This document shows positions 29,612-38,737 of a stretch of DNA of 41,484 nucleotides, piece by piece (within the stretch, counting starts at the first letter, position 1; each line of letters begins with the position of its first letter). This DNA comes from a virus, in the IMG/VR virus record IMGVR_UViG_3300009506_000080, positions 1 through 41,484 of that record, one strand, 5' to 3'. The position numbers and the translations under genes were made by a program. The notes under the pieces were generated by a model that saw only the letters and a list, made by a program, of their open reading frames with translations, was not told the origin of the DNA and made no database searches.

Positions 29612-32600
29612 ATGGGCTACCCCAATCAAGAGGTAGGTCTCCACAATCCTCTCGATGATGCCATTGTCAACATGATCAAGGAGAAGATGAAGGCCAGGGA
29701 CAGGATATCCCATGCCAAGCAGGATGCCTTGCTTTCAGGGGTACCTGGTTTTGTTGATTCTGGGCTTTTCAGATCGATCGTCTCGGGAACCTATGGGATG
29801 ACCAAGGGGGTTGGGGCTGAGCCCTTGTTGCCCGAGGATGTGCGAAAAACAGGTCGATATGAAGCCAAAAAGCATCCCATCATCTCTGGGGCGGCTGAGT
29901 TTGGGTCATGGCTCATTCCTGCTACTGTTGGAACCAAGGTTGTTGGCGGAGGGGCTCGGGCTTTAGGGGTAGGAGCCAATTTTCTGAGAGGTATGCTTGG
30001 TAGGACTGCCGTGGCTGCTGCAGGTGCTGGTGCTGCCGAGATGGCCAAGGAAGGTGTGAGGGCTGCTGTTGGTGAGAGCTACGTGCCGGCCAGGACCCAG
30101 ATTTCTCAGCCGTTCCAGGACCCATATACCGAGTCAGACTTCCGTTCCTGGTACTCCGAGCTGGCCCAACAGTATGCGTTGCCTCCAGATCCAGATGCCC
30201 AGAAGTATGACTACCGGGCGCTCTGGTTTGACCTTTCTCGCGGGTGGACCCGCCCGGACGAAATCCCGACGCCAGGGTCTGACAAGCCATGGCCTCTCGA
30301 CTACACGGTTGAGGGGCATCCTTTGTATGAGCAATCGGCTGGGGCCATGAGGCCGGCTGAGACGGCCACGGAGATTGGCAAGAACATCCTCAAGGCTGGC
30401 GGAACGACGGCAGCTACCATGGCAGTCATAGGCCCTCTCCATGAGGCTGCAGGAGCCCTTGGGGGGGCCGCTGTGAGGCGCTACCTCCCAGACGTGCTCC
30501 AGGAGCTGGCCTTCTCCAAGGTGGCCAGGAAGCTGATAACAGAACCCGCGCAGGCTGGCATGATCAACGTGGGGCTCCATGCCGCTCATGGCCAGACCGA
30601 GGACCTGCTCAGAGCCTATTTGGTTGGGCACATTGGTGGGGCTGTTTCGGGCATTGCTCCGTTCAGGAAGGACAATGCCAGGGATGAGGCAATCAGCGAG
30701 GCGATGGGAGATGCCATCAGGGAGGGGAGCCACAACGATGTCCTGATTGACCCGTTCTCAAAGGAAGGCAGGAAGGCTCTCAAGGATTCCGTCCAATCGC
30801 GGATAACTGTGGGTCCGAGGCGGTTGACTCCCAAGGAGCTTGGCACCTTGTATGAGGATGCCAGGGAGTTTCATTTCAAGGCTATGGAGGGCGGGGCTGC
30901 TGGGCTGAGGACGTCGATCGACGAATGGACTGGCAAGGCTCAGGCTGCCGAAGCCGCCAGACAGGAGGCTGTCAGGGCTTTTGAGGAGCACGAGGCCACC
31001 AAGCCTGAGAAGGGCAACAAGGCCAGCCAGGTCAAGTGGAAGCGCCGGTGGGTTGAACTGAAGAAGGCCAAGGAAGGTGCCGAGGAGAATATCAAGCAGG
31101 CCCATCAGGAGGTTGTTTCCGCCACCAAGACGCTCGACATGATGGCCAAGGAATCGGCCCGGATGGTCATTGCCTTGAAGGGCAACCGCCGTGCGGTTGA
31201 GTCTCTCCACACGATCGTAGGTGCTGACAGTGAGATGATCCGAAGTGCCTACGAGGGAACACCTTACGAGAGTCTGACCAAGCTGGTGGAAGGTGCCAGG
31301 GATCTGGCCGCGAGTGAGGTGGTAAAACCTGAACCAGTCCAGGAGCCCACACCGGAGGTTGAGGCCCAGGTAGCATGGCAGGCCAAGTTGGATGACCTTG
31401 GGGTAGAATTGGGCCAAATCCAGGGTCAAAAACCGCTTGCTGAACCGGATACGCCACATAAGGCTCGAGGATCGTCTCTAAGCAACGCTTTCTCTTTCTT
31501 GACCAATGGCACTGGGAGATCCAGAAAGTTCTCAGGTGACCAAGTTTCTGCCATCGGTGAACAGGTATCTGCCAAGCTGCCTCGTAGGGTACTTTCCAGG
31601 AAGATTCGGAAGAGAACTGAATGGGAGGTCCAGGCCAATATCGCCGAAGAAGGAAAGCCTGCCCACTGGCGTCCTGTTGCAAGAGTGAAAAACAGGACAT
31701 TAGCCGAGGCTTTGGTCAATGCAGATCCTGCCACTATGGATAGGTTCTGGAGAGTGGCTCGATCCATTATTGGCAAAAGCGGCCGGAGCTATCGGGATCA
31801 AGCCAAGGTTGAGGCTGAGATTGACAAGCACCTGGAAAACAGGCCTCCGGACATGCCGGAAGAGATGGCCAAAGAGGCTGTCAGGATTGCCAAGGCTGTC
31901 AGAGCCAGGCAGAGGGGAGCCATAGATCCACCTTCTCTCAATGAGTTCATGGGAGCTATACGAGAGAAGCTCACCAGGGAGAAGGCTCTCCAGGCCGTGG
32001 AAGACAGGGTCCAGGCAGGGGATATATCAGCTTCCGAGCTGGCATCGATACGTGCCGCCAGAGCGGTATCGGACAAGGCTATGGCTGACTTCCAGGCCGA
32101 AACACAGTCCATGCCGGAGGGTACCAGGGTCCGTAGGGTATTTGCCATGACCGCTTGGCCGGCATCCAACCTGGCCCAGCGGCAAGAAAACATCGGAACA
32201 CCCACCTTCAAGTTTCAGACGTACAGCAAGATCTTCAAACCAGTGACCGATTCCCTGGATGCCATGAACGTGGCCTACAAGAACATGATGTTCTCAAAGG
32301 TCAGGAACGGTATCTATCCCAGGCTGAAGAAGGCAGGTTTAGGAAAGCTCAATGCCTCTGATCGAGAGCAGCTTTTCAATGTTCTTGAAGGGGCCGTGGC
32401 TACAGGGTCCAAGGCTGACAATATCAAGGTCGTGGCTGCCGAGATGAGGAAAGTCCTTGATGAGCTGTTCGTACTCTTCAATGTCCCCAGGTACAGGAAA
32501 AACTACATCACCCACATGAGAGATGTTGGGATCCGGATTCAGCAAGAGATGGGTGATGTCACGGGAATCGAATTCAAGTACGAGAAGCCCAGATCAGAGA

Positions 32601-34399
32601 TTGTGGCTGACTTCGTCCGTGATCCAGCCGAGATCATCGGAAAGTATGTTCGCGCCGGTCTGAAGAAACTCTACCTCAAGGATCCTGTTGCTGCTGCCAA
32701 GACCCAGGTCAGGATGATCCGGAATATTTCTGACAACTCTGGTAGGTACTGGCAGAATTTCCTCAACATGGCCACTGGATCGACCACTGAGTTTGAGCGC
32801 AGGATCAACGAATCTGTCCAAGCAATGGCACAGATGGTCAGAAATGTTACGGGGGCCAAGTGGGCCGCCCGAATGTCAGAAGATCCATACGCCGCCACGC
32901 GCGTATCATCCGCCCTGACACGGTTAGCTTATCTACGCTACCTCGGGTTCAAGCCCGCTTCGGCCCTCCGTAACCTTACCCAAACCAATCTGGCTCTCTC
33001 TGAATTGGGCTTCGCCAATGGGCTGAGAGCCCTGAAGCGAATCACTCGGGATGGATGGCTGCAGACCTTCTCTGAGATGAAGGATCTTGGGATTGGTTTG
33101 GATTACCTGGCTGGAATGGATCTTCCCACAGGTGCCGGTCATGTATCTCACGCCATCAACATGGCCTCGGATGTTTCACTGGCACTGTTCTCGTTTGCCG
33201 ACTTGACCAACCGTGCTGTTACCTACAGAACTTCCATGGTGCGGTTTGAAGATGGCATGAAGAAGTACGCCAAGGCCACAGCTGCCGGTGACAGATCGGC
33301 CCTGGAGGCATTGGCCAGAAAGCTCCTACTCAAAGGAAGGACTCTGTCAGGCAAGACTACAGAACGACAGAGCAATGCTATTAGCCGGATGATCATGGGC
33401 AAGATCAAGGCGGGAGATGTCGAAGGGGCAGCCCATGACTATGCCAAATACTTCGTGGAGAAATGGCAGTTCCGCTACGGTAAGACTGGTACCCCTCAGA
33501 TGTTCCAGAACAGCCTGGGAAGAATCATCGGGCAGTTCGGCACTTGGCCTATCTTCTATGCTCATGGCATGGCCAAGACGATCAAACCTGCCTTTGAGGG
33601 AGACATCGCAGCCCTGAAGACACCCATCTCATGGCTAGTTCAGTCAAACATGATCCTCATGGCAGGGGCCTGGATAGCTGGAGTGGATCTATCAAGCTGG
33701 TTTGGAGGTGATCTCTACAAGAAGCAGTTCACAATCGGAGATGAAGAGTTCTCCGTTGTTCCCCCGACCGGGCCTCTCAACTGGGGACCTGGTCCATTGA
33801 CCAATCCCATCCTCGATCTCATGGACGGGGCCATCGCCATTGCATCCGGCCAGGATGAACGGTTGAGGTACGCAAGTCAGGACCTTGCCAGAAACCTGGC
33901 CGGAAACAACCCCCTTCTCGAGGTTGCGGAAGCCCTGGGAACCCCGGAAGCCCTTACAAGGGCGGTAGACACCTACCTGTCAGTCGGCGCTTCTGGAAAC
34001 CTCATGGACCGTGAGGGAAAGACGGTCACCTTCCTGGAGGCCTATGACAAGGTGCTTCTCGCCATGGGATTCAAGCCCACGAAGGTGACCAAGGCGCTGA
34101 GAGATCGCGAGTCCGCTGACAGGGATCAGAGACTCCAGATCCAGCAGGAAAAGCGTACAGTCAGGACTCAAATCCAGCGAGATCTCGCGAGACAATCCTG
34201 GGTCAAGACGGCTGGCCCTGCTCAAGTCGCGGCGTTCATCAGGAACAACTACCCTACCGCGACATGGCTCATGAACCCGTCATCAATACGGAGCATCATG
34301 GCCAACATCCAAAAAACAACCGTCGAACGTGCTGAGGAAACCAATCGTCGGTACCTCAGAAATCCCAGGAACACGCAACTACGAGGAATGCTTAGGTGA
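29612..34399 (+). CDS. Very large internal virion protein (1595 aa)
   Basis: The ATG at 29612 has GGGAGG upstream; upstream in-frame codons belong to the previous gene. Early residues hold a hydrophobic Ala/Gly segment (AVAAAGAGAAEMAKEGVRAA), then a long Ala/Glu-rich coiled-coil region (AEAARQEAVRAFEEHEATKP). The C-terminal third has hydrophobic stretches (WLVQSNMILMAGAWIAGVDL) and FGTWPIFYAHGMAKTI. Size, alternating helix and membrane segments, and position at the end of the virion genes are those of large ejection proteins (T7 gp16-like). I saw no lytic transglycosylase motif. It may be the main channel protein. Confidence 0.65.
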   Translation: MGYPNQEVGLHNPLDDAIVNMIKEKMKARDRISHAKQDALLSGVPGFVDSGLFRSIVSGTYGMTKGVGAEPLLPEDVRKTGRYEAKKHPIISGAAEFGSWLIPATVGTKVVGGGARALGVGANFLRGMLGRTAVAAAGAGAAEMAKEGVRAAVGESYVPARTQISQPFQDPYTESDFRSWYSELAQQYALPPDPDAQKYDYRALWFDLSRGWTRPDEIPTPGSDKPWPLDYTVEGHPLYEQSAGAMRPAETATEIGKNILKAGGTTAATMAVIGPLHEAAGALGGAAVRRYLPDVLQELAFSKVARKLITEPAQAGMINVGLHAAHGQTEDLLRAYLVGHIGGAVSGIAPFRKDNARDEAISEAMGDAIREGSHNDVLIDPFSKEGRKALKDSVQSRITVGPRRLTPKELGTLYEDAREFHFKAMEGGAAGLRTSIDEWTGKAQAAEAARQEAVRAFEEHEATKPEKGNKASQVKWKRRWVELKKAKEGAEENIKQAHQEVVSATKTLDMMAKESARMVIALKGNRRAVESLHTIVGADSEMIRSAYEGTPYESLTKLVEGARDLAASEVVKPEPVQEPTPEVEAQVAWQAKLDDLGVELGQIQGQKPLAEPDTPHKARGSSLSNAFSFLTNGTGRSRKFSGDQVSAIGEQVSAKLPRRVLSRKIRKRTEWEVQANIAEEGKPAHWRPVARVKNRTLAEALVNADPATMDRFWRVARSIIGKSGRSYRDQAKVEAEIDKHLENRPPDMPEEMAKEAVRIAKAVRARQRGAIDPPSLNEFMGAIREKLTREKALQAVEDRVQAGDISASELASIRAARAVSDKAMADFQAETQSMPEGTRVRRVFAMTAWPASNLAQRQENIGTPTFKFQTYSKIFKPVTDSLDAMNVAYKNMMFSKVRNGIYPRLKKAGLGKLNASDREQLFNVLEGAVATGSKADNIKVVAAEMRKVLDELFVLFNVPRYRKNYITHMRDVGIRIQQEMGDVTGIEFKYEKPRSEIVADFVRDPAEIIGKYVRAGLKKLYLKDPVAAAKTQVRMIRNISDNSGRYWQNFLNMATGSTTEFERRINESVQAMAQMVRNVTGAKWAARMSEDPYAATRVSSALTRLAYLRYLGFKPASALRNLTQTNLALSELGFANGLRALKRITRDGWLQTFSEMKDLGIGLDYLAGMDLPTGAGHVSHAINMASDVSLALFSFADLTNRAVTYRTSMVRFEDGMKKYAKATAAGDRSALEALARKLLLKGRTLSGKTTERQSNAISRMIMGKIKAGDVEGAAHDYAKYFVEKWQFRYGKTGTPQMFQNSLGRIIGQFGTWPIFYAHGMAKTIKPAFEGDIAALKTPISWLVQSNMILMAGAWIAGVDLSSWFGGDLYKKQFTIGDEEFSVVPPTGPLNWGPGPLTNPILDLMDGAIAIASGQDERLRYASQDLARNLAGNNPLLEVAEALGTPEALTRAVDTYLSVGASGNLMDREGKTVTFLEAYDKVLLAMGFKPTKVTKALRDRESADRDQRLQIQQEKRTVRTQIQRDLARQSWVKTAGPAQVAAFIRNNYPTATWLMNPSSIRSIMANIQKTTVERAEETNRRYLRNPRNTQLRGMLR

Positions 34400-34653
34400 G
34401 TAGGATCAAAGACAAGCTCAATGGGTGGTTGACTCCGAGTCTGTTTGGTATGGTCATCATCTCTATTGTCTCGGCATCTTGGATCATGACAACCCACACC
34501 TATGCCACGGTGATGGAGGTTCACAGGTCTGACATGGAGCAGTCCAAAGAACTGCTACACAATGCCAATGTCCAGGTGGCCCATGAGCTTGACTTGATCC
34601 ACAAGGAGATTACCTCCCTGCATGAGTTGATCTTACGGAAGATCGGGGGATGA
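34396..34653 (+). CDS. Single-TM small protein at the end of the late unit (85 aa)
   Basis: The GTG overlaps the previous stop as GTGA. One hydrophobic segment (LFGMVIISIVSASWIMTT) is followed by an amphipathic helix (ELDLIHKEITSLHELILRKI). This layout is shared with holin-accessory or spanin-like proteins. Its 3' end overlaps the end of the convergent leftward zinc-ribbon gene by 21 bp. It is the last gene of the rightward unit. Confidence 0.6.
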   Translation: MSRIKDKLNGWLTPSLFGMVIISIVSASWIMTTHTYATVMEVHRSDMEQSKELLHNANVQVAHELDLIHKEITSLHELILRKIGG

Positions 34654-34782
34654 AGACCGACGCTTGATCTTGCCACTAAGCCTGCCCATGTTACGTTTGA
34701 ATTCCAGATACTCGTCACATGAAGCACAATAGGTGGCATGGTTGTGAACGAGACATCCACACCGTTCACACCTCAAACGCAC
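34633..34782 (-). CDS. Zinc-ribbon protein at the end of the leftward unit (49 aa)
   Basis: The protein has CERCG and CASCDE pairs 12 residues apart (RLRCERCGCLVHNHATYCAS), a typical zinc ribbon, followed by a basic tail (KRNMGRLSGKIKRRSSS). I chose the GTG at 34782, just after the stop of the nuclease gene, with AAGG upstream. The same frame stays open to 34998, but that part overlaps the nuclease gene. Starts at 34845 or 34869 cannot be excluded. Role unknown; possibly binds DNA or a host protein. Confidence 0.5.
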   Translation of the reverse strand: MRLRCERCGCLVHNHATYCASCDEYLEFKRNMGRLSGKIKRRSSSPDLP

Positions 34783-34789
34783 ACCATCC

Positions 34790-35230
34790 TTACTCTGCTT
34801 TGGGCCACCAGGCTGGTTTCGCACCACACGCCTCGGGGGTTTCATCGGTAAATCGGTGATAGGGAGCATCCGTCCAGACTGTTTCTGCTCTGTATTCCCA
34901 TCTTCCGTTTGATTGTTTTCTCCAGCACCAGAGTTCGATTCCTCTGGAGGGGGCGTCGTCCCATCGTCTGGCTTTTTCATTTCCGAGGATCTTTTCATAG
35001 TGAGCCTTCCTTTGTGCCCTGGTTGTCACCTGGATGGCTATCGCCCTGTCACAGTCCCAGGCAATCATGTCAGCAAACCCACCAAAATCTTTCCTGACAC
35101 CTTTCTTGCCTTCCTTGTCGTCTTTGTTCGCGAATGACTGCCAATGCTGGGTGTTTTCGACAATCCATCCATTCTTCTCGAGAATCTCAGCCGTCTTCTT
35201 CCTCAGAGTCGAATCCTTCGTTCTGGTCAT
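34790..35230 (-). CDS. PD-(D/E)XK-type nuclease candidate (146 aa)
   Basis: The core reads RKDFGGFADMIAWD (Asp 48 and 54) followed by RAIAIQVTTRAQRKAHYEKI, where I-Q-V-T-T takes the place of the E-x-K strand. Asp then Q-V-T/K is found in VRR-NUC and Holliday-junction-resolvase-like enzymes. Some catalytic Lys positions are not conserved, so activity is not certain. A resolvase would process branched replication DNA before packaging. The ATG at 35230 has GGAGG upstream and overlaps the previous gene by 44 bp. Confidence 0.6.
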   Translation of the reverse strand: MTRTKDSTLRKKTAEILEKNGWIVENTQHWQSFANKDDKEGKKGVRKDFGGFADMIAWDCDRAIAIQVTTRAQRKAHYEKILGNEKARRWDDAPSRGIELWCWRKQSNGRWEYRAETVWTDAPYHRFTDETPEACGAKPAWWPKAE

Positions 35231-36149
35231 ACATGGCCTCCTCTATGCCAGATCGTTCGAATGACACCACCACACCTTCCTCCTTGAGGAGACCAATGGC
35301 ACCCTTGGGGTTACCCTCGACGAGCCTTCTCAAGGCTGAGGTTGCTGCCCCGCCATCGATCTTGCCATCTCTAGCCATGGACTCGATCGAGGTTGCCAGG
35401 GCATCAGATCGCATCTTGTGTAGCAAGCCACGATAGTTGCACATTCTCTTGCAGGCTTCCAGCCAGGCCCTGATAGTAACCTGGCCGGCCATATACCAGG
35501 CCTTTCCAGACGGATCTTTCCAGGACGAAGTCTGACCCATGAGGACAGCTTTACCAGCCCTGATAATGATCTCCTTGGGGAATGTGCATACTTCACCAAG
35601 CCATGTCATATCGTTTTTGAAGTTGCTTGGGTGATAACTTACATCGCTGTCCGTGTACTGTCTGGTCACCTTCTGGTAGCTCAACAGCCACCAATCCCAG
35701 AGCATCCGGATCAGATCTCCTGTAGGTTTCCATCGTTTCTTCTCGTCAGGCTCGGTGAACTTGATCACGTTGCAGGCCTTCCTGGCAGCAAGCTCGAACG
35801 GATCCTGTTCCTTTACATCTTTTCCCCACCATCGACCATACTTGCTCATGGAGATCTTCAAGGACTGGTTTTCCAGGTCGAACAGAAGTTTGGTCTTGTC
35901 CTTCCTTTTGACTTGTTTTTCATCCTCCCTTACTATCCAGAAGTGATTGATAGCCCCCATCGATAGGATTTCATCCAGTCTCTCCCAGGACAACCCAGTT
36001 GACTTACAGAGAGACCGATGTGAGATCTTCACAATGTGGGCCTCACAGATCGATCCCAAGAAGGTGGCCAGGTAGAGGAGGTCCCTCTCCTGGTCCTTCT
36101 CGAGACCGCAAGCCTGCACGTCTGCCAGGAGCTTAGACGGATCAGGCAT
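35187..36149 (-). CDS. Putative replication organiser / helicase loader (320 aa)
   Basis: The N-terminal third looks like a winged helix (KISHRSLCKSTGLSWERLDE, then LSMGAINHFWIVRE). The middle (GDLIRMLWDWWLLSYQKVTR) and C-terminal parts are helical with aromatic residues; the tail is acidic (EGFDSEEEDG). This plan resembles phage replisome organisers, which bind origins and load helicase, but no family motif is certain. The start ATG 36149 lacks a clear ribosome site and may be coupled to the upstream stop. The phage shows no polymerase, primase or helicase, which fits reliance on host replication proteins. Confidence 0.5.
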   Translation of the reverse strand: MPDPSKLLADVQACGLEKDQERDLLYLATFLGSICEAHIVKISHRSLCKSTGLSWERLDEILSMGAINHFWIVREDEKQVKRKDKTKLLFDLENQSLKISMSKYGRWWGKDVKEQDPFELAARKACNVIKFTEPDEKKRWKPTGDLIRMLWDWWLLSYQKVTRQYTDSDVSYHPSNFKNDMTWLGEVCTFPKEIIIRAGKAVLMGQTSSWKDPSGKAWYMAGQVTIRAWLEACKRMCNYRGLLHKMRSDALATSIESMARDGKIDGGAATSALRRLVEGNPKGAIGLLKEEGVVVSFERSGIEEAMYDQNEGFDSEEEDG

Positions 36150-36153
36150 GACA

Positions 36154-36603
36154 TCAGAACGGAAGCTCAGGAGGATCAGAGATCTCAATGCCAACGCCCG
36201 CCTTGGACCGATCGACGTCTTCATATGCCATGAAGATCGGGTTGACGTAGATCTTATCTCCCTCAGGGCTTGCCTTCTCTTCTGTGGTCACTGTGGCGAA
36301 GATGCCTCTCAGATCTTCGCTATTGATCTCGCGCTCGCCGTCGAGCTGTTCTCCCAGGAGTCGGCAGAGGATAGCCTTGGTCCTGCGCATGGATGAATCG
36401 TTGTCCCATTCGAATCGAAGCCAGTCCCAGATTTCCCGGTGTTGGTACTCTCCTTCGGTGACCTTCCAAACCAATTTCCATCGGTCACCCTTGTCTCTTG
36501 ACTCCTCCTGAACTGAATACAGGTAGCACCTGTAGGTTCCGGCCGGGACGCGAGGTTGGCTATCCCAAGATTTGTTGCTCCAGTTAGCTCTCTGCTTCGA
36601 CAT
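36154..36603 (-). CDS. DUF669-like protein, probable single-strand binding role (149 aa)
   Basis: The sequence follows the DUF669 pattern: PRVPAGTYRCYLYSVQEESR, then GDRWKLVWKVTEGEYQHREI, then WDWLRFEWDNDSSMRRTKAI. It ends with a strand containing YVNPIFMAYEDV. DUF669 genes regularly lie next to AAA/Sak4 recombinases and are thought to bind single-stranded DNA. Here it follows the ATPase with a 20-bp overlap; the ribosome site AAGGAG is inside the ATPase gene. The two probably form a recombination/replication module. Confidence 0.7.
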   Translation of the reverse strand: MSKQRANWSNKSWDSQPRVPAGTYRCYLYSVQEESRDKGDRWKLVWKVTEGEYQHREIWDWLRFEWDNDSSMRRTKAILCRLLGEQLDGEREINSEDLRGIFATVTTEEKASPEGDKIYVNPIFMAYEDVDRSKAGVGIEISDPPELPF

Positions 36604-37543
36604 TAGATGTCTCCTTCCTGACTACCTGTGTGATGAGTTGACAGATTTCCTTGGCCTGAGCGTAGCTGAGATCTCCGGGGGATTGGACATTGGCTGCCTT
36701 GATGAGCTTGACCACTTCGGGGTCGGCCGTTGCTCCTCTATCGTGGTTGTACCAGTAGTCTTGGATATACTTGATTTGCATGTCAGCCGGCTTTCCGTTA
36801 CCTTCCGTTGCAGGTGGTTTGTCTTCGATGGTTTCATCCTCTGGAACCTCGGTTATGGGCTTTGCCTTGGCTATCAGAATGTCTCCATACTTCCCGGCCA
36901 AGAAGTCAAAGTCATTGACCCATGTATGAGGAAGCTGACGAGTCCTGTCCTCCTGGGTCAGAACCATGTATTTCTCTTCCCTCCGGTACAACCTCAAGAT
37001 AATATCGAAGGGATACTCTGTGTTTTTTTCACAGTCGTAGGTAGACCCGATGACCTGGGTATGGTTCCCGTCGGCATACTCCTTCTTTGCTCTGCATGTG
37101 ACAACAACGTTCATATCCATCTCGATCAACAGGTTGATCAAGACCTGAAAGTCAGCCTTGATGGTCATCCAGTCCCTAACCTGGAAGTCATAAAACTCGA
37201 TCTTGTGGCCGGCAGTTCCAGCCCGACGCTTGAGGAAGATGTCAGACCACTTCCTCTGCAAGGACTGCCAGTAGATGGTCAAGGGGTCGATCACCAAGGT
37301 CCGGTACTCGTGGTCATTTGTGGCCAGCCACCGGACGGCCTTGAGGGCTTCATCCCATGAGGTTGTCTTCATGACATCGAAGCCAAGCTCGCCGTAGTGA
37401 TCTGTGCCATTTTCCATGTCGATGACGACGGCTTGAGGAAACTTGAGAGCGAACAGCGTCTTGCCTACCCCACTCTCACCCCACGCTAGGATCTTGAGAC
37501 GTTTGTGGTACAACGATGCTTTCTGAAATGGGCTCTTCGGCAT
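36584..37543 (-). CDS. RecA-fold ATPase, Sak4-like single-strand annealing/recombination protein (319 aa)
   Basis: Walker A is GESGVGKT (residues 22-29), followed by FPQAVVIDMENGTDHYG (acidic D-M-E-N-G strand), and Walker B is YRTLVIDPLT (83-89). Together with size and the neighbouring DUF669 gene, this is typical of the AAA_24/Sak4 group used for phage recombination. The C-terminal 70 residues are a linker (EDETIEDKPPATEGNGKPAD) and a small helical domain. The start ATG 37543 sits in TGGAGGAGAGTCAATG, which is also the coding sequence for W-R-R-V-N-A of the gene upstream (overlap 68 bp). Confidence 0.75.
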   Translation of the reverse strand: MPKSPFQKASLYHKRLKILAWGESGVGKTLFALKFPQAVVIDMENGTDHYGELGFDVMKTTSWDEALKAVRWLATNDHEYRTLVIDPLTIYWQSLQRKWSDIFLKRRAGTAGHKIEFYDFQVRDWMTIKADFQVLINLLIEMDMNVVVTCRAKKEYADGNHTQVIGSTYDCEKNTEYPFDIILRLYRREEKYMVLTQEDRTRQLPHTWVNDFDFLAGKYGDILIAKAKPITEVPEDETIEDKPPATEGNGKPADMQIKYIQDYWYNHDRGATADPEVVKLIKAANVQSPGDLSYAQAKEICQLITQVVRKETSNVEAES

Positions 37544-37745
37544 TGACTCTCCTCCAAGATGTGGAACAGTAAGCACAGTAGTTTTCAAGGGGAACACCAT
37601 GGACGCAGCGAGACTGAAGTACCGCGTACCAATGAAATCCAAAGAAAATCATTCTCTCTTTCTTGTATTCATCTTTGGTCCACCTGCATGGAGACTCCAA
37701 CAAAGGGTAGATCTTGGACTCAATATCAATCGGATTCTCTGGCAT
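37476..37745 (-). CDS. CxHG...CxYC zinc-finger paralogue 2 (89 aa)
   Basis: The core QSRCVHGVPLENYCAYCSTS is matched in the gene just upstream (QSRCAHGTDLNLACSYCSET). Both follow it with W-R/K-x-V-N-A. The rest is basic and aromatic (CRWTKDEYKKERMIFFGFHW). These are tandem paralogues with a likely C-H-C-C metal site. The start ATG 37745 lies in GGAGAAAGGTCAATG, within the coding sequence for W-R-K-V-N-A of paralogue 1. The last 68 bp overlap the ATPase gene. Function unknown; may regulate or assist the recombination module. Confidence 0.65.
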   Translation of the reverse strand: MPENPIDIESKIYPLLESPCRWTKDEYKKERMIFFGFHWYAVLQSRCVHGVPLENYCAYCSTSWRRVNAEEPISESIVVPQTSQDPSVG

Positions 37746-37956
37746 TGACCTTTCTCCATGTCTCAGAACAGTAGGAACAGGCCAGGTTGAGATCAGTGCC
37801 ATGGGCACACCGAGATTGATTGATGGCTCCCCACAGGTAGCTATGAAGAATGGCCCTCTGATCACCCTGACGGTCATCAATCCATCTAGTGTGCATCATG
37901 ATTTCAGGAGATAGAACAAACCCTCCATCATGAGGCTTCTGTTTTCTCACAGTCAC
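37726..37956 (-). CDS. CxHG...CxYC zinc-finger paralogue 1 (76 aa)
   Basis: The GTG at 37956 overlaps the stop of the nuclease gene as GTGA and has AAGG upstream. The protein carries TRWIDDRQGDQRAILHSYLW, then the CAHG and CSYC motifs, ending W-R-K-V-N-A-R-E. It shares about half its core residues with paralogue 2. ATG codons further upstream in the frame overlap the nuclease and lack a spaced ribosome site. Confidence 0.65.
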   Translation of the reverse strand: MTVRKQKPHDGGFVLSPEIMMHTRWIDDRQGDQRAILHSYLWGAINQSRCAHGTDLNLACSYCSETWRKVNARESD

Positions 37957-38729
37957 ATCCCACATCCTTCCTGGCCGAAGCCACCACCAAATGGGCAGAG
38001 CTTCCACCACCCACACCACTTTTCACCACACCACCATCCATTGGTGTTGGGCACGTAGGCATCAGACTGAACCATGGCACATACTCGACGGATCAGACCC
38101 ATGGTCTGGTTTCTCTGAGTGGCGGTTCTGTTGGTTCTGATGCGAACGGCTTCTGGCTTCTTCTTCTTGACTACAACGTCAAGGCTGATTTCTGGGGATG
38201 GAGGAAGGCCCATCATCTCTCTGGCCAGGTCATAGATTGAGAGCTGCCAGTCGTGATCTACGTCGGCCTGGCTTGGAGCTCTGGCCTTGTGCTTGGTATC
38301 CCGAAGAGAGCCGTCCTGCTCCAGGAGATCAATATATCCACGGATGTTGAAGTCCTGGAGTTCGATTGCAAAGGCCGCCTCAACGGATGATGGTCTGACC
38401 TGTGGAGCAATGCCTCGCATGTAGGCTTCCACGAGCTGTACGCCCTGGTCCAAGGCCCCAGAGAAGGGCATAGCATCGAAGATGACTTGCTCCTTCTCAC
38501 ATCTTTGCTTCAGTTCGTTGGCAAAAAATTCCTGGGCCTGACTGACAGAAAACCCAGGTGATCCATCAATGACATGTTTGTAGTGCGTCTCGTAGGAAGC
38601 ATGGGCCGCCCCTCCCTGGATCAGCACTATGGAGGGTGGCACGGGGCCAAACTCCTGATAGAGCTTGAGCTGGTACGGACAGCGGGTAGCCATGCCAACC
38701 CGGTTGGCACTCAAAGGAATCTTTTCCAT
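37953..38729 (-). CDS. Cas4/RecB-like PD-(D/E)XK nuclease with Cys cluster (258 aa)
   Basis: N-terminal SANRVGMATRCPYQLKLYQE has the first Cys (17) of Cas4-like proteins, and GGAAHASYE holds the conserved His (43). The catalytic core is RGYIDLLEQDGSLRDTKHKA with Asp 134, Asp 144 and Lys 146, followed by the Q-x-x-x-Y motif (WQLSIYDLA). Three Cys near the end (234, 239, 245 in WWCGEKWCGWWKLC) would complete a 4Fe-4S cluster as in Cas4 and AddB. Phage Cas4-like enzymes work as 5'-3' exonucleases in recombination. The ATG has GAGGAGAGTC upstream. It opens the recombination gene run. Confidence 0.8.
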   Translation of the reverse strand: MEKIPLSANRVGMATRCPYQLKLYQEFGPVPPSIVLIQGGAAHASYETHYKHVIDGSPGFSVSQAQEFFANELKQRCEKEQVIFDAMPFSGALDQGVQLVEAYMRGIAPQVRPSSVEAAFAIELQDFNIRGYIDLLEQDGSLRDTKHKARAPSQADVDHDWQLSIYDLAREMMGLPPSPEISLDVVVKKKKPEAVRIRTNRTATQRNQTMGLIRRVCAMVQSDAYVPNTNGWWCGEKWCGWWKLCPFGGGFGQEGCGM

Positions 38730-38737
38730 GACTCTCC

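Noticed and set aside
35034-35436. Forward-strand frames opposite the nuclease and replication genes
   Set aside because: They are shadows; the minus strand carries domain motifs, ribosome sites and coupled starts.
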